58,224 nucleotides of DNA, taken from a virus. Below are positions 10,101-16,966 of this stretch, one piece after another. The notes under the pieces were generated by a model that was given only the letters and a program-made list of their open reading frames with translations, was not told the DNA's origin and searched no databases. The DNA lies in the IMG/VR virus record IMGVR_UViG_3300042924_004594, positions 1-58,224 of that record; one strand, 5' to 3'. The translations under genes were made by a program, and so were the position numbers. How positions within the stretch are numbered: position 1 is the stretch's first letter; each line of letters begins with the position of its first letter.

Positions 10101-12966
10101 CGATCTTAGTTTGAATTGTTTCTGTGTTGGTCTTGGCCAGCTCGGCCGCTGTTTGGACATCAACTTCTTTACCGATTTCGGATATGTTTTTGACCCGAAC
10201 AAGAAAGGTACCCTTTTTGGAATTTGCAAACGCCGTAAACGGATACGATGAAAGTTGGGTAATTCCCCCTGGAGCAACAGCTGGATTGTACATCGTACCC
10301 TGTTTGGGTGTACCCACTATTTTCCGGCGGCGCTCAACTCTTTCGGAGGTAGCTGCAGATAATAGTTCACGTGCTTGACGCTCACTTAAGATAATACCTC
10401 TAAGCGAAGGCCCCCTGCCCTTATTAGAAATACGATCCCCTACAGATAAATCTTTATCTATATCGTTTGGGTCGAGGGCTTGCGCCTCACCCAACGCGCG
10501 ATCCACATTAGGAATAGAGGGGCTTCTTGTGGACTTTTTGCCTCGGTTTATGTAAACCCGACTCTTTGGTGCAGTGGTGCCTTGGAATATATTAGCAGCT
10601 GTACTGCTTAGAAATCTTACATTGGCTGGGGCATTAAGCCCACCAAACATTGCACGCTCCTGGCTTTTTGAAAATGTATGCGGGTACGCCCCAAACATGA
10701 GCCAAAAGTCTTTTCCGGGGTTTTGTTTCGCAAACTCAAAAAACTTTTGCATTTCAAGTTTTGCAGATCTCGGGTTAAAGGACTCTGATGCACCCTGCCT
10801 GTTATTCTTTCCTTCGGGCCCCTTGTAGCCTGGGTCGAATATTGGAATAGCGTAGGTTCTGCCAACTGCTCCTGTCTTCCCCTTTTCAGCCCCTAACCGC
10901 TGAGCGATCGGGCCGTAGACTTTATCGTGTCTTCCAGCAACATCGGTGCCAAAGACAAGAACACGGTCGTTAGCTGTCGGCTCGGTAGCAGGATCAAACT
11001 CAGACAATAGTTCTTGAGCCTTTTCCTGGCTTTGCGTGTATTTCCCCGCGGGAATCATGTTTGCAACAATGCTCTCGGGCGAAGCAGCCCTAGCATAATC
11101 CATTCCCGCAGCCTTACGTCGGGCACTTGCTTCTGTGTTTAGATCCCGCAAGGCTGGTTCTTTCGGAATCGACCCAAGAACCTGCATAATTTCTCGGGCA
11201 ATTTCCTGAGCTTCACGAATCTTTAACTCAGTATTTACGCCCGATGGTCGCGTGGTTCCAACAAAACTCCGGCCTGCCGTAGTTTGAGGTCCTATGATAG
11301 TGAACTTAGTTTTGTCTGGGTTCGCCTTAAGATATTCTAGTACCCTTGGAATAATAACATCAGCGCTACGACCTTCGATTATAGGTTTTTCACTATCGAC
11401 GGCAACGTTTCTACCGACAGATTGACCCACATCGTTCTTAAGAGATTCGTCATTCGCGATATCAATAATGAAGTCCACATTGTCGATGTTGTTTTTGTCG
11501 GCTTCATCAGGGTTTTCGGTGGTGTCAAACTCCGCAAGAGAGTCCCGCTCGTCTTGAGAAGCATTCTTTGACACAACCTTCCACCCCCCACGCTTAACCC
11601 CCTGTGCTTCTGCTAAAGATTCAGCAACAGAAGCAAAAGGACCAAAGCCGCTTCCGTAGTATGTAAAGGCGCCATCGTTCTTGGGCTTCGGCATATTCTC
11701 TTCTGGAGATACAACCGCAGGAGCTCCAACTCCCTCCAACGTCTCGACATCAACCACTTCAGGCTCGTTTAGAACATCATCAACCGCAGGAGTATTAGAC
11801 TGACCAGGAGCTGGCGCTGGCGCTGAAGCGTTAGCCAATTTTGTTACCGCAGCAGGCGCTACCCTCGGCGGACCAAACTGACCTTTTTGTTTGTCAGCCT
11901 GGATTGTGGGAGCACTGGTCTGACTGGGAAATAAAGCGTTGGTCTTAGACTTCTCTTGAGCTGCTTGTTCGGTCTGCGGGATAAGAGTACGGGCTCCGCC
12001 AAGGCCAAGCTCGACCATACCTGGAACCATTTCACCGATGAACTCTGCCCAGGCATCAGCCGGATTGGACTCTTCACCAATCGCAGCACTTCCCGCAACT
12101 TCACCGGCCGCACCCAACATACCTTGTAGCGCCGCATCGCCGACTCCTCGAGCCGCCAGACCTTTCAGTCCTTTAGCTGTTTTGAAAAGCATCGAAGAAG
12201 GAAGTGCAACAGAGGCCGCGTCAAACGCACCAACCGTAACGCCCCGGGTAAGAGCCCTATTTTTTATTTCTTGAAGTTTTGCTGGGTCGCGAAGAATAGC
12301 AGCCACCGCTTCGGTATCCTGGAGATCGCCAGCTTGCTCACGTAGGTCTTCTAAAATCTTTGATCCGCCTTCAACAAAAGCTGAACCCGCCCCAACACCA
12401 GCCATAGTCGAAAGAAGGACGGCTTCTTTTCCACCACCCGCAACCCTAGTCCCAATACTTCCAGCTGCGCCCATGGCGAGCCCAGGAATGCTTGATCCCA
12501 AACCTTGAGCTGTAATAAGAGCCGCTGCCTCTGGGTTACTGAAAATATTAAGAACAGGAGCTACCCAACCCTGACCCCCTGCTTTTTGGTACTTGAGCAT
12601 GGAACGGGCGATAGGCCGGGCTTGAAGTTCTCGCTCTTGTTCCGCCAACTCAGCCGCAGCTTCTTCAGGAGTATCAAGACCGTTGACCGCGCGAAGCGCC
12701 TTGGCCGCTTGCATCGATGAAGACATACCATTAACGAACTCGTCCTTCATTCTTTGGAAAGTAGACCTCGGGTCAGGCTGAAGATTTAAAGCTGTCTTAG
12801 CTGCATCAACCTCTTGCCTGGCCTGCGCATACTGACGCATATTGAAATTACCTGGCTTGAAAGCCTCGTCATGCATGGCCTGCTCATACAAGTTAAGGAT
12901 CTCTTCCTGTTGATCAGGATCGGCCCCCTTGAACTTTTCGTTCTGAAGGATATCGGAAATTTGCAT
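1198..12966 (-). CDS. Giant internal virion/ejection protein, large polyvalent protein (3922 aa)
   Basis: This is by far the largest gene. Its place after two internal virion genes matches T7 gp16-type ejected proteins. Visible regions in order are as follows. Residues 140-310 are a glycine- and alanine-rich, membrane-active-looking stretch. Residues 430-590 resemble a YpsA/molybdenum-carrier-type SLOG domain (YYGSGFGPFASVAESLAEAQ, KRGGWKVVS, FTIIGPQTTAGR) but lack the usual GGxTGxD loop. Residues 665-790 resemble the A1S_2505-type domain (VFGTDVAGRHD, GRTYAIPIFD, GPEGKNN). Near 2675 is a zinc-peptidase motif, LIAHEVAHLSYF, with a possible third ligand in SDEVLVAEFL about 75 residues later. 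Residues 3290-3700 resemble LPD38: several hydrophobic segments, VPFTKIVSNVTNESINYTP, and GYVPYSFSFG. The C-terminus is charged and helical. Family assignments come from motif reading. Long linkers remain unassigned. Confidence 0.8.
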   Translation of the reverse strand: MQISDILQNEKFKGADPDQQEEILNLYEQAMHDEAFKPGNFNMRQYAQARQEVDAAKTALNLQPDPRSTFQRMKDEFVNGMSSSMQAAKALRAVNGLDTPEEAAAELAEQERELQARPIARSMLKYQKAGGQGWVAPVLNIFSNPEAAALITAQGLGSSIPGLAMGAAGSIGTRVAGGGKEAVLLSTMAGVGAGSAFVEGGSKILEDLREQAGDLQDTEAVAAILRDPAKLQEIKNRALTRGVTVGAFDAASVALPSSMLFKTAKGLKGLAARGVGDAALQGMLGAAGEVAGSAAIGEESNPADAWAEFIGEMVPGMVELGLGGARTLIPQTEQAAQEKSKTNALFPSQTSAPTIQADKQKGQFGPPRVAPAAVTKLANASAPAPAPGQSNTPAVDDVLNEPEVVDVETLEGVGAPAVVSPEENMPKPKNDGAFTYYGSGFGPFASVAESLAEAQGVKRGGWKVVSKNASQDERDSLAEFDTTENPDEADKNNIDNVDFIIDIANDESLKNDVGQSVGRNVAVDSEKPIIEGRSADVIIPRVLEYLKANPDKTKFTIIGPQTTAGRSFVGTTRPSGVNTELKIREAQEIAREIMQVLGSIPKEPALRDLNTEASARRKAAGMDYARAASPESIVANMIPAGKYTQSQEKAQELLSEFDPATEPTANDRVLVFGTDVAGRHDKVYGPIAQRLGAEKGKTGAVGRTYAIPIFDPGYKGPEGKNNRQGASESFNPRSAKLEMQKFFEFAKQNPGKDFWLMFGAYPHTFSKSQERAMFGGLNAPANVRFLSSTAANIFQGTTAPKSRVYINRGKKSTRSPSIPNVDRALGEAQALDPNDIDKDLSVGDRISNKGRGPSLRGIILSERQARELLSAATSERVERRRKIVGTPKQGTMYNPAVAPGGITQLSSYPFTAFANSKKGTFLVRVKNISEIGKEVDVQTAAELAKTNTETIQTKIGIGTQYLVDLDFVVPVDSDYRRTISKIYERETEVVTQAKASGQVTEIDADALLASPQETARPIGAQANLPGQVVVTVEPEPNTSELENNRARLDNELKQLQAREAEEFGSLSKDGGRNAPKKKGSINTDERKRVSDRIRELTLAVGYLDNQIRAERLNWLDSGIAKITEALIRNGGAVVIRNSPEWVKASVRELNAVFNSLVNPVDGSLSVYGVREDYDTDPAISGPSTTENSGSRKINDPKTSNKNTGKWYGAAPTAEMIEAKKDQAESSYMSQVFKGGPQTSLPPEDLAKHIESVLFDNNPERMRTKSMPALKNLTPQQVTTLKDAVNTVNSVKPGTKPTPASQKLLKEALNIVKEYAENEKIASEMYLAVRDENTYALNQPGTYMKMLAKAIARDPRAGSLANLNLFLPGFGSVSFTPDQVQTFAKGELTGSVSPVAAKFTPADTTGLTEENSLEKQFKPNSLYLYDNKGQVLRVLPFSFRNRFIPNAGGVNIVPDTDVLHPTTLLKAFDTREMSAQKSLTAEELRDLSWAQSKGLLGEIPTTDWRGRFALDVAEKLGRGEPVVIADQDTIQFVRAYPGIFTGVVRYGDSIMVTEMKTALGIVTSEAPVAGLSKDFTNVFYRLLQPFFALQENEFNKEIELGSKEENNFGLKKTFAQSPDDIVGGGVGSVGDTVPAFNAAGEAIPSVNKQLSEGERRFEEGLADESIPELETQKGAGEVGRGMGGAEYNKLLEPTEGAKEVKSARLNMLISPEKAELIRKADPEGKYVRMVVLPRISYIARKTGKEMPVTTKDGYAIVTGITDPRTGEYMGDKAPLPQRPAAEVNLEEERLQAATAAAAEQEKLGQYIFLPKGITIQELTSAYQNILNAVKGSSGPVLVSRNVMEFNQQLQALQNVVSFDATDDGIYLTGVYDTAKGEWVGQLPYGARRMTTGEVAALSREQAIDLGNNINEWLREKRKAGVDALSLDDTTFSDDEIKNRVLLLQTVAQSYLDGFGKTRETLEKGLANIMSLKTREKQNYLFLENVESRFQRAINEGAFDADELRLLPRLIEDAVNVFNSGVVYSPVDANDTTKGWNAGVSRKFPNTSGRPREHFLSRVKKSGIPEQEANNLVDSLNINRTENFKDSELMRRVFIETLVESRTADGAKLNAVLNKILFEYEAMREQFGDEYLNESRPTNTLYGFVTALSVEGYGGVDGLAKRVVGIAANMKINEVSFVSLEGTTEKVESNETESKAIDVAFLPDQSGNDYDAQRDLVGDSYDTELDKYETLPTKDKRRKKYEAFINQMAEYREGLPFIRRAVHDIVMREGFGFTAGYVPTVYQGDEKAQQGLVFGKSNAQLDILFPTVKLKEESQIGDARKGKGFLSGKLLNSIFGALPGIPSSFIEPAVLSQIAREQYEGILQELVRNDMQEFSDAEKVRETLRQYEQEVVEEQSRSSQLRKDIRQAGIPIGNKSTPEIRAMNLAANPKRVGSLPKALLNILGNSPLASLKDTSELLINRLRQQYQFTGTTLEQLMEQLVDPVGKFDGTLAPEELISPENDRARMRDILFNALLPAFENRGSFDSAATLNQMRLINDPYRRQANLSRVRKIQAEVSGASKYATEQGFADAGVSFDSNLLNIQDPRQEQAMEYLRSSARRKGLKNVRFQSNTVENYPVFTVRGSDNAMDPVNSTIFVNPELLAEKLFQQKDINFLDPKARNTYDKLTEQLMDQLIAHEVAHLSYFEQLRREYRARFPNGGVSWESYYNGRVRDVSNFLRSEDNGLKVKLSGQRAVSVTEALGELYPETKQSDEVLVAEFLRLLLELDKSRGAKVFTEGLELQRSLQVQDRVSSLIQGQSRQQVKAMDEFARSQRKSFLGWLRTVLDSVFNLFSTLKASSDPRARELYTTYNKLSAIYDRFYSDYVAPPTYNEPTIETEGLLPMGDALNRAKPIGAQRQESAAANGARLFQNEDGVPTYTEKTSPEEVAYLKNIGAIDAVESILRELSADQVAVWLSYNPLPDTTATVEIGDQTFNLDNTQIFTLASYAIGRFGETQQFHKASTLLKHVSKLGRGMGQTISIAYRLLKQFLMQSPAGMVSEYVSRLAETRGALKNKVGEQLGSLGEEVRQAQGEALGLTLNDAGVQALIKQINDLYGQALKQVNQDDLATIIRNHYAEFSGEELVSVLAKLLPEYENKPLLFELADMVQKNMQTQLGKALSLRGRTLRRNIVNRKGMNNAEMRAERIEQLIGEMHEVVKPPISKSGNTIEDAISGDARKILELAALGAINDDVVLSTIESLGKFPSFDVNTAETLRRMMVDASRTPYGFQRDRKFNEALKILHNATKSDALPQVSAYWYMSMLSGPATFWMNFISTAIKAVADIATYSVAAATARRNPALAIKYMTLGYKTFLASLNTIALAEAKGILLHGDINPRTNGKYVDEASINALESMGTDTLMKKILSKGKYIFRIMSASDALFGRSAMEGFAAIQAQIQAIENVEGGISDLSIEEEAARLLNQTDAFVEQATKQAIGENLKVGTSDFTKRVYELRDLAIQADPERASIMRRAEDLSLYSTYNNKPYGLLGHIAEGIGALSREHPILVPLFVPFTKIVSNVTNESINYTPIGAYRAFKAWKEAGTTKTSGLAKTVEQMEQIKKIEQGSLYAVQAVLGTSAMAILAGLSAMLKDDDDDGQDDGFTITGGGPSDPAARKQAREAGYVPYSFSFGGNSVKLSYLSTPLAIPLSIVGTWFDQSNYPRGRDKDSVEKLTSAALAVAQVPFNQSFLQGLSNLFKMLDGTSEGQDVSALQNFFSGAVGNVVPNVIKQADQIFEPIPQQQTSFVGKWLFNKVPILKSMTGKPQLNVLGEVVNAPAGAERMLFLQRFINTSEADPLFKLLMSKNAFIPDAKRGQEIRNQPLTDEQFYRFRELRGKVIAQTVRGPNFFAMAKRMSNEQLDAYLSKLGQQATEAAKRQLIPELIKQGVKL

Positions 12967-12981
12967 TACTCTTAGAAATGT

Positions 12982-14025
12982 TTATTTCGAAGGTGTCTTC
13001 AAGGCATTTATGGCGTTTTTAAGCCTATCTAGCGTTGAGGGTTCGCCTGAGTTAGCAGCCGGTGAAGGCATGCCCGGCATCATTGCCCCATTCAAAAGAC
13101 CAGATTTTCCAGCAGCATTGATAATCATTGCTTGGAACATTTCTTTTTGCTCCGGAGCCATCATAGGATCAGCTGCGATAATACGGCCCAGGTTACCCAT
13201 AAGGCTTGAAGCATCCCTAACCGACATCCTGCCTGAACCATACTCCGCGTCCTCCAATCGACTCTTATCTGCCCCTTGAAGTTCCATCTTATATTGATCA
13301 ACAATATTGGAATCAATCGCTTGAGATTTCGGATATTTGGCGCGATAGAATGCGATTCTATCTTTAATGTTTTCGATTTGCTGCTGGGGTATGGCCGAGG
13401 TTCCGCTTTGCACCAGGGTCGACCCAATCAAGGAAGCTAAAGCCATAGCGTCTTCGTTGCCTTCCCCAGTGAGTTTCTGAACTCGTTCGGCAAGATCTTT
13501 CTTAACGGTCTGGGAGGCGGCTATTACACCGCTGTTTGCTACCGACAACTGTGCTTTGTTTAATTGGTCTCGGAGCGCTGAAAACTGTTCGATCGAAGAA
13601 CCCTCAAGAATCTCTGGCCTAAATGTGAAGTTTGCTAATTCCGCCTGGGCATTCATGTCGCCTTTGTAAGCGCGGGCATGGAGCTCGCCGATAGTCCTAA
13701 CTTCGTTATTCAAAAGCGACTGCATGTCCATTGCGCGGTTGTATTTGATTCGCTCGAGATTGGGTTGTGACTTTTCGAGCACACTTTGCATCCGTTCTAA
13801 GACAGCCCAAGGTTCCGCATCCTGCAAAGCTTGACGAGCTACATTATCCCTCGTGGTCTGCTGCATTTGCGACTGAACCAACGGCATGGTCTCTTGCGGT
13901 CGGAAAAGCCCAGTATTGACGTTAGGAGAGCTAAAGTTTCCAGGACGGAACAAGCCCTCCGCGTTTACAGCATTAACATACTGCGCGGGCTGCATCTGCT
14001 GTTTGTTTGCTGCTCCTAAGGCCAT
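12982..14025 (-). CDS. Internal virion protein (347 aa, helical)
   Basis: A mostly helical, Gln/Ala/Met-rich protein with no signal peptide. Its N-terminus is low in order and repeats a short motif (LFRPGNF and LFRPQET, about 25-45), and its Pro/Gly-rich C-terminus (MMPGMPSPAANSG) resembles phage core proteins. It sits between the Gly-rich 393-aa protein and the 3922-aa protein, the position of T7 gp14/gp15. I therefore infer a component of the ejected inner core that helps DNA cross the envelope. No enzymatic motif is visible. It begins 3 nt after the previous gene stops. Confidence 0.55.
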   Translation of the reverse strand: MALGAANKQQMQPAQYVNAVNAEGLFRPGNFSSPNVNTGLFRPQETMPLVQSQMQQTTRDNVARQALQDAEPWAVLERMQSVLEKSQPNLERIKYNRAMDMQSLLNNEVRTIGELHARAYKGDMNAQAELANFTFRPEILEGSSIEQFSALRDQLNKAQLSVANSGVIAASQTVKKDLAERVQKLTGEGNEDAMALASLIGSTLVQSGTSAIPQQQIENIKDRIAFYRAKYPKSQAIDSNIVDQYKMELQGADKSRLEDAEYGSGRMSVRDASSLMGNLGRIIAADPMMAPEQKEMFQAMIINAAGKSGLLNGAMMPGMPSPAANSGEPSTLDRLKNAINALKTPSK

Positions 14026-14028
14026 AAA

Positions 14029-15210
14029 TTATCTCCCGAATAAGGGTACGGTATTTCGCGAAGACCAAGGCGCAGAAGGAGCGTACGGGCTGAAGCTTCC
14101 AGCTCCGCCACCGCCAAGGCCCCCTGCCTTCGGAATAGGTGTTGTGCCGAACGAAGAAGATCCGCCCATGCCACCACCTCCACTGCCCCCACCAAAAATT
14201 CCACCCAAGCCACCGAAAAGATTTCCCATCCCGCCCAATCCACCGGAAGACCCAGCTGCCCCTCCTCCGATACCGCCCAAGGCCGACACACCGGAAAGCA
14301 AACCACTGGCCAAGCCACCAAAACCCTGACCACTGACCGCGCCTTCGATACCGCCACCCAAACCGGAACCAATCTTTGCCCCGGCCATCGTACCGATTCC
14401 AGGAGCGATGAAAGAACCGGCAATAGCTCCCAGTCCGCCGCCGATAAGACTGCCGAGCCCGCTACTACCCTGCTGTTGGAACTTCATCAGGTCGTAGTTG
14501 TACTTGTTCATGGCATTTGTATTCGCCGTGTTCGTATCCGCAATGGCCTGCTCGTTCTTGATGCCGGTGTTGTAGTACCGCTGTTGATTTTCAATGTCGT
14601 TATTGTAGACGCTTGTGTAGTTGGTCAGGTTCGTGTTGAACGCGACCTCTTGATTCCCAATAGCCGTATTAGCATCCTGCCGGGCTAGGACATCTGCGGG
14701 GCTGAACAAAAGATCCGTCGATTTGACGGGGGTCAAAGCGTTGGCAAGACCGAGTACGTTTTGATAGTTCTGGAGCCCTGCATTCTGCATATTCATCGTG
14801 GTGGTTCCAAAGTCACGAGCCGTAAGGTTTCTAGCTCTTTGACTGGAAGATCCCGCCCCTGAAGAAAAATCCCTAAAAGCTGCGCTCCCAAACAATTGAT
14901 CTTCCACATCCTGAGGAATGTCGCCCCGCATCTGGGCTGAAGCTGTGTCAGCCGCAGTTTTAAGATTATCCATGACCCCAGGGGCAACGCCTTCAAGCGT
15001 GCGCTGGGCCGATTGATTTGCTGCGTCTGAGAAGCCTTCGAGGTCGCCAAGGACGCTCTGTTGCTGCATGAAATCTGGGTACGCATTGAGGTAAGAGCCA
15101 AGATCGTTTAGATCAAGGTTTAGTAGCTGACCAAGTTTCTCCAGATCAATCTGAGAAAACTTCGGAGCCTGAAGTTCTGGTGGTTTAGGAGGACTTTTCT
15201 TGCCGCCCAT
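14029..15210 (-). CDS. Internal virion protein with glycine-zipper C-terminus (393 aa)
   Basis: The N-terminus is charged and proline-rich (MGGKKSPPKPPELQAPKFSQ). A long Asn/Gln/Ala helical region follows, and from about residue 250 there is a glycine-zipper stretch (GGGLGAIAGSFIAPGIGTMA and more) that reads like membrane-inserting segments of ejection proteins. The last 100 residues are almost pure Gly/Ser with a few hydrophobics. Position and composition match a T7 gp14-like protein that could form part of the trans-envelope channel. The function is inferred from context. No family is recognised with certainty. Confidence 0.55.
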   Translation of the reverse strand: MGGKKSPPKPPELQAPKFSQIDLEKLGQLLNLDLNDLGSYLNAYPDFMQQQSVLGDLEGFSDAANQSAQRTLEGVAPGVMDNLKTAADTASAQMRGDIPQDVEDQLFGSAAFRDFSSGAGSSSQRARNLTARDFGTTTMNMQNAGLQNYQNVLGLANALTPVKSTDLLFSPADVLARQDANTAIGNQEVAFNTNLTNYTSVYNNDIENQQRYYNTGIKNEQAIADTNTANTNAMNKYNYDLMKFQQQGSSGLGSLIGGGLGAIAGSFIAPGIGTMAGAKIGSGLGGGIEGAVSGQGFGGLASGLLSGVSALGGIGGGAAGSSGGLGGMGNLFGGLGGIFGGGSGGGGMGGSSSFGTTPIPKAGGLGGGGAGSFSPYAPSAPWSSRNTVPLFGR

Positions 15211-15211
15211 A

Positions 15212-15622
15212 TTACAGCCCCATCCTGGCTAGCCGGTCGAAGAACGACGCCGGGTAGATCGACATGCGATCAAAATGTTTATGTCTGGAAAAGCCAATGT
15301 GTGTCGGACGCCCAAGAGTTTCAAATACAGGCTTGATCATGCGACCAAGCCCACCGTGTAGGAGACTTACTGTCCAATCTACCCACAGAAGCTTGCCCTT
15401 AGGATTGTGTTTCCAGCGATCCCGCGCCTGCTCGGGGTCATCAACCCGACGGTACAAACCAACCCCCTGCACTGCTTTGTGTTTATTCACGTCCCGATCC
15501 AGGACGATGGCCATATTCTGCATATGCCATTGGACGGTCTTTTCCGGCTCCGAGCAGTGAGGAAGCATCACTTTCACAAAATCGATGGTTTCCTGTATAA
15601 AGGGGGGATTGGCCGGGGTCAT
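15212..15622 (-). CDS. GNAT-like small protein of the internal virion cluster (136 aa)
   Basis: The pattern LLWVDWTVSLLHGGLGRMIK, then VFETLGRPTHIGFSRHKHFD and a final hydrophobic/Tyr segment, resembles small acetyltransferase-fold proteins found next to T7-like internal virion genes (gp13 position). The GGLGRM stretch is where the acetyl-CoA loop of GNAT proteins would be, but the match to the Q/RxxGxG/A motif is partial, so activity is uncertain. An upstream ATG at 15634 abuts the -10 box of the putative promoter (15636-15641), so I choose the next in-frame ATG at 15622, followed by TPANPPF. It could be structural rather than enzymatic. Confidence 0.5.
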   Translation of the reverse strand: MTPANPPFIQETIDFVKVMLPHCSEPEKTVQWHMQNMAIVLDRDVNKHKAVQGVGLYRRVDDPEQARDRWKHNPKGKLLWVDWTVSLLHGGLGRMIKPVFETLGRPTHIGFSRHKHFDRMSIYPASFFDRLARMGL

Positions 15623-15635
15623 GTGTATTGTCATT

Positions 15636-15663
15636 ATTCTGCCAGTAATAATCTACAGATCAA
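15636..15663 (-). promoter_or_regulatory. Promoter before the internal virion operon
   Basis: Minus-strand TTGATC (15658-15663), 16-nt spacer, CAGAAT (15636-15641). The same CAGAAT -10 occurs at two other promoters of this phage (23764, 41963). The conserved TATTGAC half is absent, so this is a weaker match. It would drive 15622 leftward through the giant gene. Confidence 0.4.
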
Positions 15664-15904
15664 CAACATTTTCAGGTGCAGGGGTTTCCTGCTCTGGGGC
15701 CGGTACTACCTCGGAAACTGGTTCTACTTCAGGTTCTGGGTGCCAGTCCGCTGGGAGGGGTTCGTTGCCTTCCGAAAGCCATCTTAAGTAAGCTTGGTAG
15801 TCCGCGTTGGCTGGATCAAAAGGGATACACGCGCTGTCACTAAGTCGTTTAATTGCCGAATCATTCACTAAGCCCGAAAAAGTAATTTTTTGATATTGGT
15901 TCAT
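15653..15904 (-). CDS. Small tail-fibre-associated protein (83 aa)
   Basis: Short protein with the stretch SDSACIPFDPANADYQAYLR and then LSEGNEPLPADW. This IPFDPAN-DYxxYLxWLxxGNxPLPAD pattern is common in small phage proteins and domains beside tail-fibre chaperones. The C-terminal 30 residues are Pro/Glu-rich and probably disordered. It starts 1 nt after the stop of the 352-aa fibre gene and probably helps fibre assembly; that role is inferred from position. Confidence 0.55.
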   Translation of the reverse strand: MNQYQKITFSGLVNDSAIKRLSDSACIPFDPANADYQAYLRWLSEGNEPLPADWHPEPEVEPVSEVVPAPEQETPAPENVVDL

Positions 15905-16963
15905 TTATAGCTCCGCTGAAAAAGCAAGGAATCCAGTGCTTGAAGCATTTATCATAAGGCTTTGAGAATAGCCAGAAGATGCAGTTGCTGTGTTAGCTGT
16001 ATATAATAATACAGACTTAGTGGTGGCATTATACGAAAGAATACTTGTAGGCACTACATTTGTGTTTCTTAAGGCGAATGTTGAAGCCGCTGATGAAGTA
16101 AAGGTAGGAGATACTCGCATCTCTACCGGGAACGAGTAAACACCCTCCCATTGGGTTGAAGCAAACATATAGCCGTTACAAACAGTAACAAAGTTTCCAG
16201 CAGTTGTAGTTGCTCCGTGCAGGTTGTAGTACCTTTGACACAACGCCAACTCCGTCCCAATCGGCCTGCGCTCGAAATCAGTAGGACTTGGTCCAGCTTC
16301 AAACTGAACACCGGTAACTTGAAACCAGTCATTTGCTCCAGCAGTTCCTGTTGGCGTCACTCCGAACCTAATAAGAATTTCGTTTGTGCCGACCGGAACT
16401 GTAACAGTAGTCGAATATCTTGTTCTTGTAGTTGTTAGGCTTACGAATGAGTTAATAGCCGAGTACGACGTCCAACTTCCGAAAATTCCGCTAACTAAAC
16501 CCTGATCATTTCCGGACCCAAAACTAATGTTAACTTCTAACTGCGCTGAAGCAGGAGAAAAGTTAGCTCCGGCATTAGCATAGAAGGACAGCGTTGCTGT
16601 TTGGCCCGCCAGATCCCTACAATTTGTAGATTCAATAACTTGCGCAACATACGCAGAACCCACGTTTGTAGCCCCAGCGATTCTTTGCACTCTTGAAGCC
16701 AATGCAAAATCATTATTCCCAGTTGCAACCCTCTGATGCGTCCATGTCATTGGGGTTGCGGCTCCAGTTAAAGAGGCCCACCTATCGCAACTAGTGTAAG
16801 AGGGGGTATTCCATGGAATGCTACCAGCAGCTCCACTGCTCCTCTGGTCAATACGCATATCACCATTGATGATGCGATTGCGAAAGCCAACCGCAGGACG
16901 AGTGGTCTGCGTTGAGCCGTCGTTGAAGGTGATTCCGTTAGTTCCGTGGATTGTGGTTGGCAT
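15905..16963 (-). CDS. Tail fibre/adhesin with carbohydrate-binding-like domain (352 aa)
   Basis: Starts with a typical phage fibre leader (GTNGITFNDGSTQTT), followed by NRIINGDMRIDQRSSG, which opens many phage receptor-binding modules. The middle (about 50-215) is a beta-rich jelly-roll-like domain (DRWASLTG, LSFYANAG, DWFQVTGVQFEAGPSPTDFE) resembling carbohydrate-binding modules. The C-terminal 120 residues (CQRYYNLHG onward) form a second beta domain. This is most likely a host-surface binding fibre. It is the last of a run of fibre genes in the same orientation. The ATG at 16963 lies 3 nt past the previous stop. Confidence 0.75.
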   Translation of the reverse strand: MPTTIHGTNGITFNDGSTQTTRPAVGFRNRIINGDMRIDQRSSGAAGSIPWNTPSYTSCDRWASLTGAATPMTWTHQRVATGNNDFALASRVQRIAGATNVGSAYVAQVIESTNCRDLAGQTATLSFYANAGANFSPASAQLEVNISFGSGNDQGLVSGIFGSWTSYSAINSFVSLTTTRTRYSTTVTVPVGTNEILIRFGVTPTGTAGANDWFQVTGVQFEAGPSPTDFERRPIGTELALCQRYYNLHGATTTAGNFVTVCNGYMFASTQWEGVYSFPVEMRVSPTFTSSAASTFALRNTNVVPTSILSYNATTKSVLLYTANTATASSGYSQSLMINASSTGFLAFSAEL

Positions 16964-16966
16964 AAA

